A DNA stretch of 64,000 nt. Origin: Sphingomonadales bacterium EhC05. GTDB lineage: Bacteria > Pseudomonadota > Alphaproteobacteria > Sphingomonadales > Sphingomonadaceae. Positions 16,361 through 24,510 of this stretch are shown here, piece after piece. Each line of letters begins with the position of its first letter. Positions within the stretch are counted from its first letter, which is position 1. Where the stretch lies: contig LXYP01000006.1 of the NCBI GenBank assembly GCA_001650955.1, positions 105,242-169,241 of the forward strand. Reading direction: 5' to 3'. Both the position numbers and the translations under genes were made by a program. Below the pieces are notes generated by a model. It ran no database searches, had not been told where the DNA came from, and saw nothing but the letters and a program-made list of their open reading frames with translations.

Positions 16361-17656
16361 CTATTTGCCGATGCAGAATTTGCCGAATAATGTGTCGAGC
16401 ATATCTTCCGTCCCCGACCGCCCGGTGATCGCATCCAGAGCGGCGCGGATCATCCGCAAATGTTCGGCAATGATGAGATAATCCTGTTCATGAACAATTT
16501 CGGCCAAATGGCACTGCGCCTGCGCCAAATGTTCCGCCTGCCGCTTGTTCGCTGTCAGCTCGTCGCCACGACAGACAATATTATCACTTAGTTTCAGTAG
16601 TTTATCTACCAGACCGGCCATGCCAGCGCCGCTCACCGGCGACACCGCCAGCGATCCAGGGGCCTTAGGCTGAAAATCCTCCCGGTCACGCTGCGAGGCA
16701 ACTTCGACAACTTCACTGGTCTTCGGCCCCTCGCCTTCCGGCCCGAGCCACAGCACAATATCGGCGAGCGCAAATTGCTGACGCGCCCGCTCGATGCCGA
16801 TGCGCTCAATCTCCTCGGCGCCGCGATCGCGAACCCCGGCAGTATCGATGAGCAGGAAAGGAATACCGGCAATCGCGATCGGTACTTCGATAACATCACG
16901 GGTGGTTCCGGCGATATTGGAAACAATGGCAGCCTCGCGCTCAACCAGCGCATTGAGCAAAGTCGACTTGCCGCTATTCGGTGGCCCGCCCAGAACAACC
17001 CGAACCCCTTCGCGCAGTTTCTCCGCTCTCGGCCGGTTCAATATGGCAAGAAACTCATCCGATAGATTCGACGCGGCCCCCTGCACTTTCTCGAGATGGG
17101 CCGGTGTCACATCATCTTCATCTGAGAAATCGAGCTCCGCTTCTACCGCAGCTGACAATTGCAGGACGGATTGCTGCCAGCTCTCTACTTTTCGGGATAG
17201 CGCGCCACCTGCAGCCCGGACGGCCACTTTGCGTTGTAATTCGGTTTCGGCGAACAGCAGATCCGAAAGGCCTTCCGCCTCGGCCAAGTCCATCCTGCCA
17301 TTGGTAAAGGCCCGGCGGGTAAACTCTCCGGGCTCCGCTGGCCTCAGACCTTCGATCCCGGCGAGAGCCAATTCAATCGCCTGCACGACCGCCCGACCGC
17401 CATGACAATGAATTTCAGCGATATCCTCACCCGTCGCGCTATGCGGTCCTGGGAACCAGAGACATAATGCCTCGTCGAGCAATTCCTTGCTGATCGGATT
17501 GACGATTTTCCTGAGAGAAGAAACGTGCGGCTTGGGCAGACTGCCCGCCAAGCCGCACAAGGCCGCGCCTGCCTGCGAACCGCTGATCCGGACAATTGCG
17601 ATCGCCGCCGGAAGTTGTCCGCTGGACAGAGCGAAGATAGTATCTCGGCCGGACAT
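16361..17656 (-). CDS. mnmE: tRNA modification GTPase MnmE (TrmE)
   Basis: A 431-residue potassium-dependent GTPase, partner of MnmG in wobble-uridine modification. It has the N-terminal formyl-THF-binding domain (DTIFALSSGQLPAAIAIVRISG; GEDIAEIHCHGG), a helical domain split by the G domain with G1 GPPNSGKST (about residue 215), G2 AGTTRDVIEVP and G3 DTAGVRD, and the invariant C-terminal FCIGK containing the catalytic Cys. It heads the block mnmE-mnmG-rsmG-parA-parB on the minus strand. The DUF6489 gene lies 18 bp upstream. Confidence 0.96.
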   Translation of the reverse strand: MSGRDTIFALSSGQLPAAIAIVRISGSQAGAALCGLAGSLPKPHVSSLRKIVNPISKELLDEALCLWFPGPHSATGEDIAEIHCHGGRAVVQAIELALAGIEGLRPAEPGEFTRRAFTNGRMDLAEAEGLSDLLFAETELQRKVAVRAAGGALSRKVESWQQSVLQLSAAVEAELDFSDEDDVTPAHLEKVQGAASNLSDEFLAILNRPRAEKLREGVRVVLGGPPNSGKSTLLNALVEREAAIVSNIAGTTRDVIEVPIAIAGIPFLLIDTAGVRDRGAEEIERIGIERARQQFALADIVLWLGPEGEGPKTSEVVEVASQRDREDFQPKAPGSLAVSPVSGAGMAGLVDKLLKLSDNIVCRGDELTANKRQAEHLAQAQCHLAEIVHEQDYLIIAEHLRMIRAALDAITGRSGTEDMLDTLFGKFCIGK

Positions 17657-17674
17657 TTTTGGACTGACTAGCTG

Positions 17675-17944
17675 CTAGTCTTCCTTCTTCTTCGAAGAGG
17701 ATGACTTTCCACCCGACGAAGCGCCCATGGCGCCGGTCAGGAAAGAGGAAAACATTTTCAGTCCGGCCTCGCCCATCGGTGCGATGATCTTGGTAAAATT
17801 CTGGAGCTGCTCGACCGAATTTGCCCCTTGCAGGAATTTGGACATTTCCTTGACATAGCTTTCATTGAGTTTCGCAACATCAGGCAAGCCGATCAGCCGA
17901 CGAGCTTCTTCCGGTGTACAATCCAGTTCAACGGTAACTTTCAT
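17675..17944 (-). CDS. DUF6489 family protein
   Basis: An 89-residue protein starting MKVTVELDCTPEEARRLIGLPDVAKLNESY. The middle has amphipathic helices and the end is a Gly/Ser/Lys-rich tail (SSGGKSSSSKKKED). I recognise it as DUF6489, a family known mostly from Sphingomonadales. The helical core with a basic tail is reminiscent of small phasin-like or surface-binding proteins, but no function is established. The ATG at 17944 has AGAGGA about 8 nt upstream. It lies 18 bp before mnmE on the same strand and is probably co-transcribed with it. Confidence 0.8.
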   Translation of the reverse strand: MKVTVELDCTPEEARRLIGLPDVAKLNESYVKEMSKFLQGANSVEQLQNFTKIIAPMGEAGLKMFSSFLTGAMGASSGGKSSSSKKKED

Positions 17945-18076
17945 ATAATATTCCTCTGTTTTGCCGTTGAAGCGAAGCCCCTCCCTCACCGCAACAGATG
18001 ATCTTCCACCTTGCCTGAGAAGGATATGGGGATATTGTACCCCAAGAATCAAGTGATCATTGAAGGAGCCGGAATA

Positions 18077-18775
18077 ATGGGTGAGATGAAACAGATTGCA
18101 ACATTGAGCGAAGACAGCACATATCCAGCTTATGTTGCCATGCCGAACAACAGTCCAGCCGCTGCGATCATTGTCATTCAGGAAATTTTTGGCGTCAATC
18201 CCGGTATCAGGGCAAAATGCGATCACTGGGCAAGCCAGGGCTATATGGCCATTGCACCCGATCTTTTTTGGCGAATCAATGAGGGGACCGATCTGGACGC
18301 AGATGTAGAATCCGAGTTTCAGACCGCGCTCGACCTGATGGGCAAATTCGATCAGGATCAGGGGATCCGCGACATTGAAGCCACGATCCATTTTGCGCAA
18401 AATCAATTGGGCAATCATAATGTCGGCTGTGTCGGATATTGTCTGGGAGGACGCCTCGCATTCATGACCGCAGCCCGCACCGACATCAAGGCATCGGTCG
18501 GCTATTATGGTGTTGGAATTGATGGTCTGCTGCACGAAAAAGGCGCGATAGCCCATGAGGTCATGCTTCACATCCCAACCGCTGACGGATTTGTCCCCGC
18601 CGATGCCCAGGCTGCAATGCATGCAGGTTTAGATGACCATCCCAAAATAACCTTGCACGATTATGAAGGCCTCGATCACGGCTTTGCGGCGGAATTTGGC
18701 ATTCGCCGGAATGAGCAAGCAGCAACTCTGGCTGACAGTCGCACCGAAGCGTTTTTTAAGGAGCATCTGCTATGA
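18077..18775 (+). CDS. dienelactone hydrolase family protein
   Basis: A 232-residue alpha/beta hydrolase of the dienelactone hydrolase family, which hydrolyses dienelactones in chlorocatechol breakdown or related esters and lactones. The nucleophile is a cysteine in GYCLGGR, at about residue 122. The other triad members are an Asp in the strand around IPTADGFVPAD and the His in YEGLDHGFA. The N-terminal VIQEIFGVNPGIR carries the conserved Glu that primes the Cys in this family. ATG at 18077 has AAGGAG upstream. No other aromatic-degradation genes are near, so the true substrate is open. The stop overlaps the start of the next gene by 4 bp. Confidence 0.88.
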   Translation: MGEMKQIATLSEDSTYPAYVAMPNNSPAAAIIVIQEIFGVNPGIRAKCDHWASQGYMAIAPDLFWRINEGTDLDADVESEFQTALDLMGKFDQDQGIRDIEATIHFAQNQLGNHNVGCVGYCLGGRLAFMTAARTDIKASVGYYGVGIDGLLHEKGAIAHEVMLHIPTADGFVPADAQAAMHAGLDDHPKITLHDYEGLDHGFAAEFGIRRNEQAATLADSRTEAFFKEHLL

Positions 18776-19173
18776 GCACACGCGATAATCTGAAAACCTG
18801 GCATAGCCGCATGGAAACGAAGAGTCGTGACGAGCTGAGCGCGCAACTGGCCGAAGATGCCGTGTTCCACTCCCCAGTGGTCCATACACCGCAAGCGGGA
18901 AAAACGATTGTGATGGCCTATCTCTCAGCAGCAGATGTCGTTCTGGGAAATGATAGCTTTCGCTATGTCCGCGAGATTGTCGACGACGAGGCCAATATGG
19001 CGATGCTGGAATTTGAGCTCGAACTGGATGGCGTGCATGTCAACGGCGTCGATATAATTGCCTGGAATGATGACGGCCTTATTCAGGATTTCAAAGTGAT
19101 GGTTCGGCCGCTGAAGGCAATCAACAAAGTCTGGGACGAAATGGGCAAGATGCTTGAAACCATGAAAGGTTGA
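18772..19173 (+). CDS. SnoaL/NTF2-like domain protein
   Basis: A 133-residue protein with the NTF2-like cone fold pattern: N-terminal helix NLKTWHSRMETKSRDELSA, the segment LAEDAVFHSPVV, and beta strands ending GVDIIAWNDDGLIQDFKVMVRPLKAI. The fold serves as isomerase, hydrolase or binding domain and does not define a reaction. The ATGA overlap with the dienelactone-hydrolase-like gene indicates translational coupling and a possible shared pathway. Confidence 0.8.
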   Translation: MSTRDNLKTWHSRMETKSRDELSAQLAEDAVFHSPVVHTPQAGKTIVMAYLSAADVVLGNDSFRYVREIVDDEANMAMLEFELELDGVHVNGVDIIAWNDDGLIQDFKVMVRPLKAINKVWDEMGKMLETMKG

Positions 19174-19273
19174 ATATGATTCGAAACCGATTCTTCTCGG
19201 GTTCGAACATAGTTGATCAACCATGACTGGCTCCGGAAAAAACCGGTCATCATCATCCGAAACTTCAGACTTG

Positions 19274-20002
19274 CTAGCCGATTAGCGACAGGATTCCGAT
19301 CGTCTGCTCATCGCCCACAATCCCGGAATAAATCATCTTGCCGGCCACATAGACAATCACCGCCAGGCCAAGATATGCTATCCATTTATAGCGCTCGATA
19401 TATTTGGCAATCACGTTCGCCGCGAGACCCATCAGAGCGACCGATAGAAGCAACCCGACCACCATTATTCCAGGATGGTCGCGCGCCGCACCGGCTACGC
19501 CCAGCACATTGTCCAAACTCATCGACACATCCGCGGCGGTAACTGCCCAGACCGCGCCCCAAAAAGTTTTGGTTGGTTTTATACCGCTATGCTCATCGCC
19601 TTCTATTTCGGCCGAACCTGAGGATTCACCACCATGGAAAATCTCGCGATAAAAATTCCAAGCCACCCAAAGGAGCAGCAAACCGCCGGCCAGTACAAGG
19701 CCTACAATCTGCAATAATTGGACGACGATCAGCGCAAAGAAGATGCGCAACACCAACGCAGCGCCGATACCGATCAAAATCACTTTTCGACGTTGCTCAG
19801 CCGGCAAGCCACCAGCCAGGGCACCCACGACAATTGCATTATCTGCTGCAAAGACCAGATCGATAAGAACGACTTGTCCAAAAGCAGCTATGGCTGTCGG
19901 CGAGGTGATATTTGCAAAATCATGCAATATCGCAGCCCAGATTTCCGACAGTGAACCAAGACCTGTTGCAGCGACCGATAGAATGGAAAATAGATCAATC
20001 AT
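19274..20002 (-). CDS. TerC/YjbE family integral membrane protein (probable metal exporter)
   Basis: A 242-residue polytopic membrane protein with seven or so hydrophobic segments. The family signature with acidic residues in membrane spans is present: QVVLIDLVFAADNAIVVGAL (residues about 42-61) and TAADVSMSLDNVLGVAGAA (about 155-173). TerC-family proteins such as MntX/Alx and YjbE export Mn2+ or related ions, in some cases during secretion of metalloproteins. I see no yybP-ykoY riboswitch upstream; the upstream DNA is instead the coding end of the next gene, which overlaps by 8 bp. Confidence 0.85.
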   Translation of the reverse strand: MIDLFSILSVAATGLGSLSEIWAAILHDFANITSPTAIAAFGQVVLIDLVFAADNAIVVGALAGGLPAEQRRKVILIGIGAALVLRIFFALIVVQLLQIVGLVLAGGLLLLWVAWNFYREIFHGGESSGSAEIEGDEHSGIKPTKTFWGAVWAVTAADVSMSLDNVLGVAGAARDHPGIMVVGLLLSVALMGLAANVIAKYIERYKWIAYLGLAVIVYVAGKMIYSGIVGDEQTIGILSLIG

Positions 20003-20294
20003 TGAATAGTGAGGTCCCGAAATATTCTACGCTTGGCATAGGTTCATAAAAATCATGAAGCAAGGTCCGCCACTTTTCATATTCAGATGATTTGCGAAAG
20101 CCATCCTGATGCGATTCAATTCTATCCCATTCCACCAGCAGAAGATATTGATTCTCCTGCCCAGATGATCGTCTGAGTTCAATTGATTTAAACCCTGGCT
20201 GACAGGTGATAAGCGGCTTTGCTTCCCGCATAGCCTGTTCAAAATCACCTGTACGACCGGGCTTTATATGCAGCAGGGCATGTTCAACGATCAC
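19995..20294 (-). CDS. antibiotic biosynthesis monooxygenase (ABM) domain protein
   Basis: A 99-residue single-domain protein with the dimeric ferredoxin-like fold of the ABM family: VEHALLHIKPGRTGDFEQAM, the central QPGFKSIELRRS, and YLLLVEWDRIESHQDGFRKS. Members include quinol monooxygenases and haem-degrading enzymes, but many are uncharacterised. It lies between rho and the TerC gene, overlapping the latter by 8 bp, so the two are probably co-expressed. The reaction is not predictable from the sequence. Confidence 0.82.
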   Translation of the reverse strand: MIVEHALLHIKPGRTGDFEQAMREAKPLITCQPGFKSIELRRSSGQENQYLLLVEWDRIESHQDGFRKSSEYEKWRTLLHDFYEPMPSVEYFGTSLFND

Positions 20295-20313
20295 TGCAGA
20301 AACCCCGCAAAAC

Positions 20314-21570
20314 CTATTGATTCATACTGTCGAAGAAATCATCGTTAGATTTGGAATCCTTCATCTTATCGAGCAGGAACTCCATCGCATCGATCGTGCC
20401 CATTTGCATAAGAATACGGCGCAATACCCACATCTTCTTGAGTTTCTCATCCTCGACCAGCAGTTCTTCCTTGCGGGTTCCAGATTTGCCGACATCGAGC
20501 GCAGGGAATATCCGTTTGTCAGAAACTTTCCGATCCAGCACGATTTCGGAGTTGCCCGTGCCTTTGAATTCCTCAAAGATGACTTCGTCCATCCGGCTCC
20601 CGGTATCAATCAAGGCCGTTGCAATGATCGACAGCGAACCACCTTCCTCAATGTTACGGGCAGCACCAAAGAAACGTTTTGGCCGCTGCAGAGCATTGGC
20701 ATCAACACCACCTGTCAGGACTTTACCAGAGCTAGGCACGACCGTGTTATAGGCCCGGCCCAAACGGGTGATGGAGTCGAGCAAAATGACAACATCATGC
20801 TTGTGTTCAACCAGCCGTTTGGCTTTTTCAATCACCATTTCAGCGACTTGGACGTGACGGGTTGCCGGCTCATCAAAGGTCGAACTGATGACCTCACCCT
20901 TTACCGAACGCTGCATGTCGGTCACTTCTTCCGGACGCTCATCAATCAGCAAAACCAGTAGATAGACTTCCGGATGATTGTCGGTAATTGCCTTGGCGAT
21001 ATTTTGCAGCAGGACTGTTTTACCAGTCCGCGGTGGAGCGACAATCAACGCGCGCTGACCTTTTCCCTGCGGTGAAATAATATCTATAACCCGCGCAGAC
21101 TTGTCCTTTTCCGTTGGGTCGAGACTGTCGAGCTTGAGCTTTTCATCCGGATATAAAGGTGTCAGATTATCAAAATTCACACGATGCCGCACGGCATCCG
21201 GTTCGTCAAAGTTGATCGCAGTCAGTTTAATCAGCGCAAAATAACGTTCACCATCACGTGGCGCCCGAATTTCTCCCTCTACCGTATCACCGGTCCGCAA
21301 ACCAAATTTGCGAACCTGATTTGGCGAGACATAGATATCGTCAGGGCCAGCAAGATAATTTGCTTCCGGTGAACGCAGGAAACCAAAGCCGTCGGGCAAT
21401 ACTTCAATCGTGCCCAGTCCCATGATCAGTTCATCTTGATCAGCAAGTTCTTTAAGGATCGCAAACATCAGATCCTGTTTGCGCAAGGTCGATGCGCTTT
21501 CTACGCCTAGCTCTTCCGCCATCGAGACCAGACCAGCGGGCGATTTTTCTTTTAATTCTTTTAAGTGCAT
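20314..21570 (-). CDS. rho: transcription termination factor Rho
   Basis: A 418-residue hexameric RNA helicase that ends transcription at factor-dependent sites. It shows the Rho N-terminal helical domain ([20 protein letters not shown]), the cold-shock-like RNA-binding domain with [20 protein letters not shown] (residues 61-80), the P-loop APPRTGKT (about 178-185), the Q-loop and [15 protein letters not shown], and the C-terminal [16 protein letters not shown]. Length matches the family. Placement beside hemJ-hemE and the origin is conserved in alphaproteobacteria. Confidence 0.97.
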   Translation of the reverse strand: MHLKELKEKSPAGLVSMAEELGVESASTLRKQDLMFAILKELADQDELIMGLGTIEVLPDGFGFLRSPEANYLAGPDDIYVSPNQVRKFGLRTGDTVEGEIRAPRDGERYFALIKLTAINFDEPDAVRHRVNFDNLTPLYPDEKLKLDSLDPTEKDKSARVIDIISPQGKGQRALIVAPPRTGKTVLLQNIAKAITDNHPEVYLLVLLIDERPEEVTDMQRSVKGEVISSTFDEPATRHVQVAEMVIEKAKRLVEHKHDVVILLDSITRLGRAYNTVVPSSGKVLTGGVDANALQRPKRFFGAARNIEEGGSLSIIATALIDTGSRMDEVIFEEFKGTGNSEIVLDRKVSDKRIFPALDVGKSGTRKEELLVEDEKLKKMWVLRRILMQMGTIDAMEFLLDKMKDSKSNDDFFDSMNQ

Positions 21571-21888
21571 GGAATTTATCCAAATATGTCATGAGGTAAT
21601 GCTAAATTTTGCATGTGTGCAGCCAAGAGCTGTCTAGAGTTCACATGGAAATTCGCTCGGACGAGCGTTAAAGGATCAAATACGCCTTTGTGATTGGACT
21701 GTCAACTTAGGTAAAGCCGAAAAGACCGTCGCGGGCGAATCGGGAAATCTCTTTCTGAAGCCTGTTCAGTTTGGGCGTGGACCAACCAAGTTGCACTCCA
21801 GTTTCAGCTGATCGGTTCGACAGGCCTCGCTCATCATTGCGAACGAGACCTATTTTCCCACTAATTGTCGGCGAGAATGAAGATCAAA
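21571..21888. other. 318-bp intergenic region between rho and hemJ
   Basis: No convincing gene. It should contain the rho promoter and leader. I see a palindrome GCTCG-GA-CGAGC at 21655-21666 and a longer imperfect inverted repeat at 21822-21851, listed separately. An 11-bp motif GTTCGACAGGC at 21815-21825 also occurs, inverted, at 1322-1332. Confidence 0.6.
21822..21851 (-). terminator. stem-loop downstream of hemJ
   Basis: On the minus strand, arms of 11 bases (21851-21841 and 21832-21822) pair throughout with two G-U wobbles around an 8-nt loop, about 37 nt after the hemJ stop. No U-tract follows on that strand, so it may be a Rho-dependent end or an RNA-stabilising hairpin, not a classical intrinsic terminator. 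Confidence 0.4.
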
Positions 21889-22332
21889 TCAGAATGGTTT
21901 GACAATGACCAAAATCACAATGACGGCAGCTGTAATTCCCGGCACTTCATTCGCCAGTCGCAGACTTTTGTCCGACATCGTCCGCCTGCCCAGCGCCAAT
22001 TTCTTGGAATAGGCGATCATCCAGCCATGATAGGCTGATAGCCCGATCACGAAGAGCAATTTGGCGTGAAACCAGGGCTGGCTGAACGCATCGACATGAT
22101 AGGCCAGCACCAATCCGAGAATCCAGACAATGACCAGCGAAGGGTTTAGAATGATCTTGCGTAGCTTGGCTTCGCGATCGATCCATTTGGCATCTTCATC
22201 GGACCCAGCCGCAATCTCTTGGTGATATACAAAGAATCGCGGCATCATGAACAGACCCGCCATCCAGAAAATGACAAAAATAAGATGCGCAGATTTCAGC
22301 CAGAGATAGAGCATGGAGATATATTCGTTCAT
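21889..22332 (-). CDS. hemJ: protoporphyrinogen IX oxidase HemJ
   Basis: A 147-residue membrane protein with four hydrophobic helices. HemJ oxidises protoporphyrinogen IX to protoporphyrin IX in bacteria that lack HemG and HemY. The conserved His in the first helix region (YLWLKSAHLIFVIFWMAGLFMMPRFFVYH) and the segment WFHAKLLFVIGLSAYHGWM are family marks. It overlaps the 3' end of hemE by 4 bp, which supports a shared role in haem synthesis. Confidence 0.93.
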   Translation of the reverse strand: MNEYISMLYLWLKSAHLIFVIFWMAGLFMMPRFFVYHQEIAAGSDEDAKWIDREAKLRKIILNPSLVIVWILGLVLAYHVDAFSQPWFHAKLLFVIGLSAYHGWMIAYSKKLALGRRTMSDKSLRLANEVPGITAAVIVILVIVKPF

Positions 22333-23363
22333 TGCCTTACGAGTGTAAGCAGCTTTTCGACATGTTCAATGGGTGTATCCGGCAAAATACCATGGCCTAG
22401 GTTGAACACATGAGGCCTTTCGCGAAATGTCTGCAAAATATGCTGAACCGATTTTTCCAGTGCCTCACCGCCAGCGATCAAGGCGAGAGGATCAAGATTA
22501 CCTTGTACCGGTAAATCTTTTGGCAGATTTTTATTGGCCCAAACTGGATCTACCGTTTCGTCCAATCCAATCGAATCAGCACCTGTTTCCTGGGCATAGG
22601 CAATTAATTTGGCTCCTGCGCCTTTGGGAAAGCCGATGATTGGAAAATCTGGATGTACCGCCTTGATGCCAGATATGATCGCCGCATTGGGTGCTATCAC
22701 CCATTTTTCAAATTGTGCCGGAGATAATGATCCCGACCAGCTGTCAAACAGTTGAACCGCTTCCACACCCGCTTCAACCTGGCCGAGCAAATATTCAATC
22801 GTGTTCGCGATAATCGCCTTGATCAGTTCGCCGAAAGCAATTTCATCCTGATAGGCGTATCGGCGCGCTACAGCCTGGTCCTTGCTGCCCTGTCCATGAA
22901 CCATATAGGTCGCTATCGTCCAAGGGCTTCCAGCAAAGCCCATGAAGGTTGTTTTATCATCGAGCAATGAAGCAACTTTCCGGACAGTGGCATAGATAGC
23001 CTCAAAATGCTCTGGAGCGGCAGTTAGAGACGACAAAGCTGTCTCGACCATGCGAGGGGACAGCCGAGGGCCTTCCCCTGCCTCAAACCACAGATCCTGG
23101 CCCATAGCATGGGGCACAATCAGGATATCGGAAAACAGGATCGCTCCATCAAAGCCAAAACGTCGAATTGGTTGTACGGTAACTTCTGCGGCAGATTCTG
23201 GATCATAGCAAAGTTTCAAAAATCCGCCCTTTTTGGCGCGAAGCTCACGATATTCTGGTAAATAGCGTCCAGCTTGTCGCATCAACCAAATCGGGGTTTC
23301 CTCAGACTTTTTGCCGTGCAATGTTTGAAGAAGTAATTTTTGGGAGTCAGAATTTTGAGACAT
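22329..23363 (-). CDS. hemE: uroporphyrinogen decarboxylase HemE
   Basis: A 344-residue cytoplasmic enzyme that removes four acetate carboxyls from uroporphyrinogen III to give coproporphyrinogen III. The N-terminal signature PIWLMRQAGRYLPEYRELR, the catalytic Asp in AILFSDILIVPHAMG and GFAGSPWTIATYM are clear. The ATG at 23363 gives the usual N-terminus, though its ribosome-binding site is weak; a TTG six codons upstream is possible. Its promoter must lie within the adjacent replication origin, the same relation known for Caulobacter hemE. Confidence 0.96.
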   Translation of the reverse strand: MSQNSDSQKLLLQTLHGKKSEETPIWLMRQAGRYLPEYRELRAKKGGFLKLCYDPESAAEVTVQPIRRFGFDGAILFSDILIVPHAMGQDLWFEAGEGPRLSPRMVETALSSLTAAPEHFEAIYATVRKVASLLDDKTTFMGFAGSPWTIATYMVHGQGSKDQAVARRYAYQDEIAFGELIKAIIANTIEYLLGQVEAGVEAVQLFDSWSGSLSPAQFEKWVIAPNAAIISGIKAVHPDFPIIGFPKGAGAKLIAYAQETGADSIGLDETVDPVWANKNLPKDLPVQGNLDPLALIAGGEALEKSVQHILQTFRERPHVFNLGHGILPDTPIEHVEKLLTLVRQ

Positions 23364-23380
23364 AAATTTAGTGTCGTCCA

Positions 23381-23410
23381 ATATAATATATAAGTAATTT
23401 ATATAAGATA
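23381..23410. other. AT-rich DNA unwinding element of oriC
   Basis: Thirty bases containing only two G and no C, bordered by DnaA-box-like TGTGGAAAA at 23427-23435. This is the obvious candidate for the strand-opening site. It also lies where the hemE promoter would be expected. Confidence 0.7.
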
Positions 23411-23426
23411 GCTGTTGATGATAGAC

Positions 23427-23435
23427 TGTGGAAAA
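23427..23435 (-). promoter_or_regulatory. DnaA-box-like site
   Basis: TTTTCCACA on the minus strand, one mismatch from TTATCCACA, 17 bp from the AT-rich block. Confidence 0.55.
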
Positions 23436-23484
23436 GGAGGTAACGCGCCTGAGCCGACATTACAAACAGATTGACAAGACAGGG

Positions 23485-23499
23485 TTAACGAAAAATTAA
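23485..23499. promoter_or_regulatory. CtrA binding site within oriC
   Basis: TTAACGAAAAATTAA matches the CtrA consensus TTAA-N7-TTAA exactly and sits between the AT-rich block and the main DnaA boxes. In Caulobacter, CtrA represses initiation by binding such sites in Cori. The ctrA gene is not in the window. Confidence 0.75.
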
Positions 23500-23522
23500 G
23501 CGATTCCATTTTTCCATCCCCG

Positions 23523-23543
23523 TTATCCACAGATTGTGGAGAA
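23523..23543. promoter_or_regulatory. DnaA boxes (one perfect, one inverted near match)
   Basis: TTATCCACA at 23523-23531 is identical to the consensus. TGTGGAGAA at 23535-23543 is its inverted partner with one mismatch. The two face each other with 3 bp between them. Confidence 0.85.
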
Positions 23544-23564
23544 AAATTGTCATCTCTAGCTTGC

Positions 23565-23642
23565 TGTGGATGGAATTGTTGATGTTGGGGATGGACTGGA
23601 TCAACCAACTTATCCACGTTTTCATCCCTTGCTTTATCCCCG
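23565..23642. promoter_or_regulatory. additional DnaA-box-like sites
   Basis: TGTGGATGG at 23565-23573 (inverted, two mismatches), TTATCCACG at 23610-23618 (one mismatch) and TTATCCCCG at 23634-23642 (two mismatches). They continue the cluster to within 25 bp of the ppsR start. Confidence 0.6.
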
Positions 23643-23664
23643 CGAAAACCACAATGCTTTGCAC

Positions 23665-24510
23665 ATGAACCGGCTCCACCTTCATCTTTTGTCAGACTCC
23701 ACTGGCGAAACTCTGGAAAATATTGCCAAGGCCGCACTTGCCCAATTTGATGGGGTCGAGATTATCAAACATTTTTGGCCAATGGTGAGGTCAGAAAAAC
23801 ATTTGAATCGGATATTGGCAGAGGTTGCCGGTAACCCTGGTTTGGTCATTTTTACAATTGTGAATCGGGAGATTCGGTCGAAACTTGAACGTGAATGCCG
23901 TCACTTGGGATTGCCATCTGTACCGGCGCTGGATTCTGTTACAGACGCGCTTTCCAATATGCTAGGCCAGGAAGCTAAAGCGCGTCCAGGTCGGCAGCAT
24001 ATTCTGGATGCCGCCTATTTTGCTCGAGTGGATGCGATTCAATTTACGATCGCGCATGATGATGGGATAGGTTGGGAAAATTGGGAAGAAGCAGATATTG
24101 TACTGGCCGGCGTTTCTCGAACATCGAAAACCCCAACCTCCATCTATCTCGCCAATCGCGGTTATAAGACGGCCAATATTCCGATTGTCCCCGAATCGCC
24201 ACCTCCAGATACACTTTACCACCTGAAAAACCCGCTCGTGGTTGGCCTAATCACCGGGGCTAGCCGTCTGGTGCAAGTACGTCGCAACCGGTTATTGTCT
24301 CTCAATCAGGCACCGGAAACCGACTATGTCGATGAAGAGATGGTCAAGGCAGAGACTCAATATGCGCGCCGGATGTATGCTGACAATGGCTGGCCGATGA
24401 TAGATGTTACCCGACGCTCCATTGAAGAATCTGCTGCTGCGATCATCAACTTATATAATGAACGCCATGTGAAAGCAGATGATGGTTCAAAAGGCATTGC
24501 CGGTGAGTGA
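23665..24510 (+). CDS. ppsR: pyruvate, phosphate dikinase / PEP synthase regulatory protein (DUF299)
   Basis: A 281-residue bifunctional kinase/pyrophosphorylase that switches PPDK or PEP synthase by ADP-dependent phosphorylation and phosphate-dependent dephosphorylation. The N-terminus HLHLLSDSTGETLENIAKAA and the P-loop GVSRTSKTPTSIYLANRGYK (about residues 149-168) are family hallmarks. The ATG at 23665 gives the standard N-terminus; upstream in-frame codons would run into the DnaA-box region. The gene borders the predicted origin, as in Caulobacter. Confidence 0.94.
   Translation: MNRLHLHLLSDSTGETLENIAKAALAQFDGVEIIKHFWPMVRSEKHLNRILAEVAGNPGLVIFTIVNREIRSKLERECRHLGLPSVPALDSVTDALSNMLGQEAKARPGRQHILDAAYFARVDAIQFTIAHDDGIGWENWEEADIVLAGVSRTSKTPTSIYLANRGYKTANIPIVPESPPPDTLYHLKNPLVVGLITGASRLVQVRRNRLLSLNQAPETDYVDEEMVKAETQYARRMYADNGWPMIDVTRRSIEESAAAIINLYNERHVKADDGSKGIAGE

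Larger units (their letters stand above)
23364..23664. other. oriC: predicted chromosomal replication origin (Cori-type oriC)
   Basis: The region between hemE and ppsR. In Caulobacter the origin lies between hemE and the DUF299 gene, and here the same two genes flank a 301-bp non-coding stretch. It holds a 30-bp AT-rich block, one exact DnaA box, several near-consensus boxes in both orientations, and an exact CtrA site. Genes on both sides are transcribed away from it, and parAB/parS lie 7-11 kb away. Function is inferred from these signals and conserved context. Confidence 0.9.

Noticed and set aside
17945..18622. Extension of the DUF6489 frame to 315 residues
   Set aside because: It would run antisense through most of the dienelactone-hydrolase gene; the ATG at 17944 has a good ribosome-binding site and gives the family's normal length.
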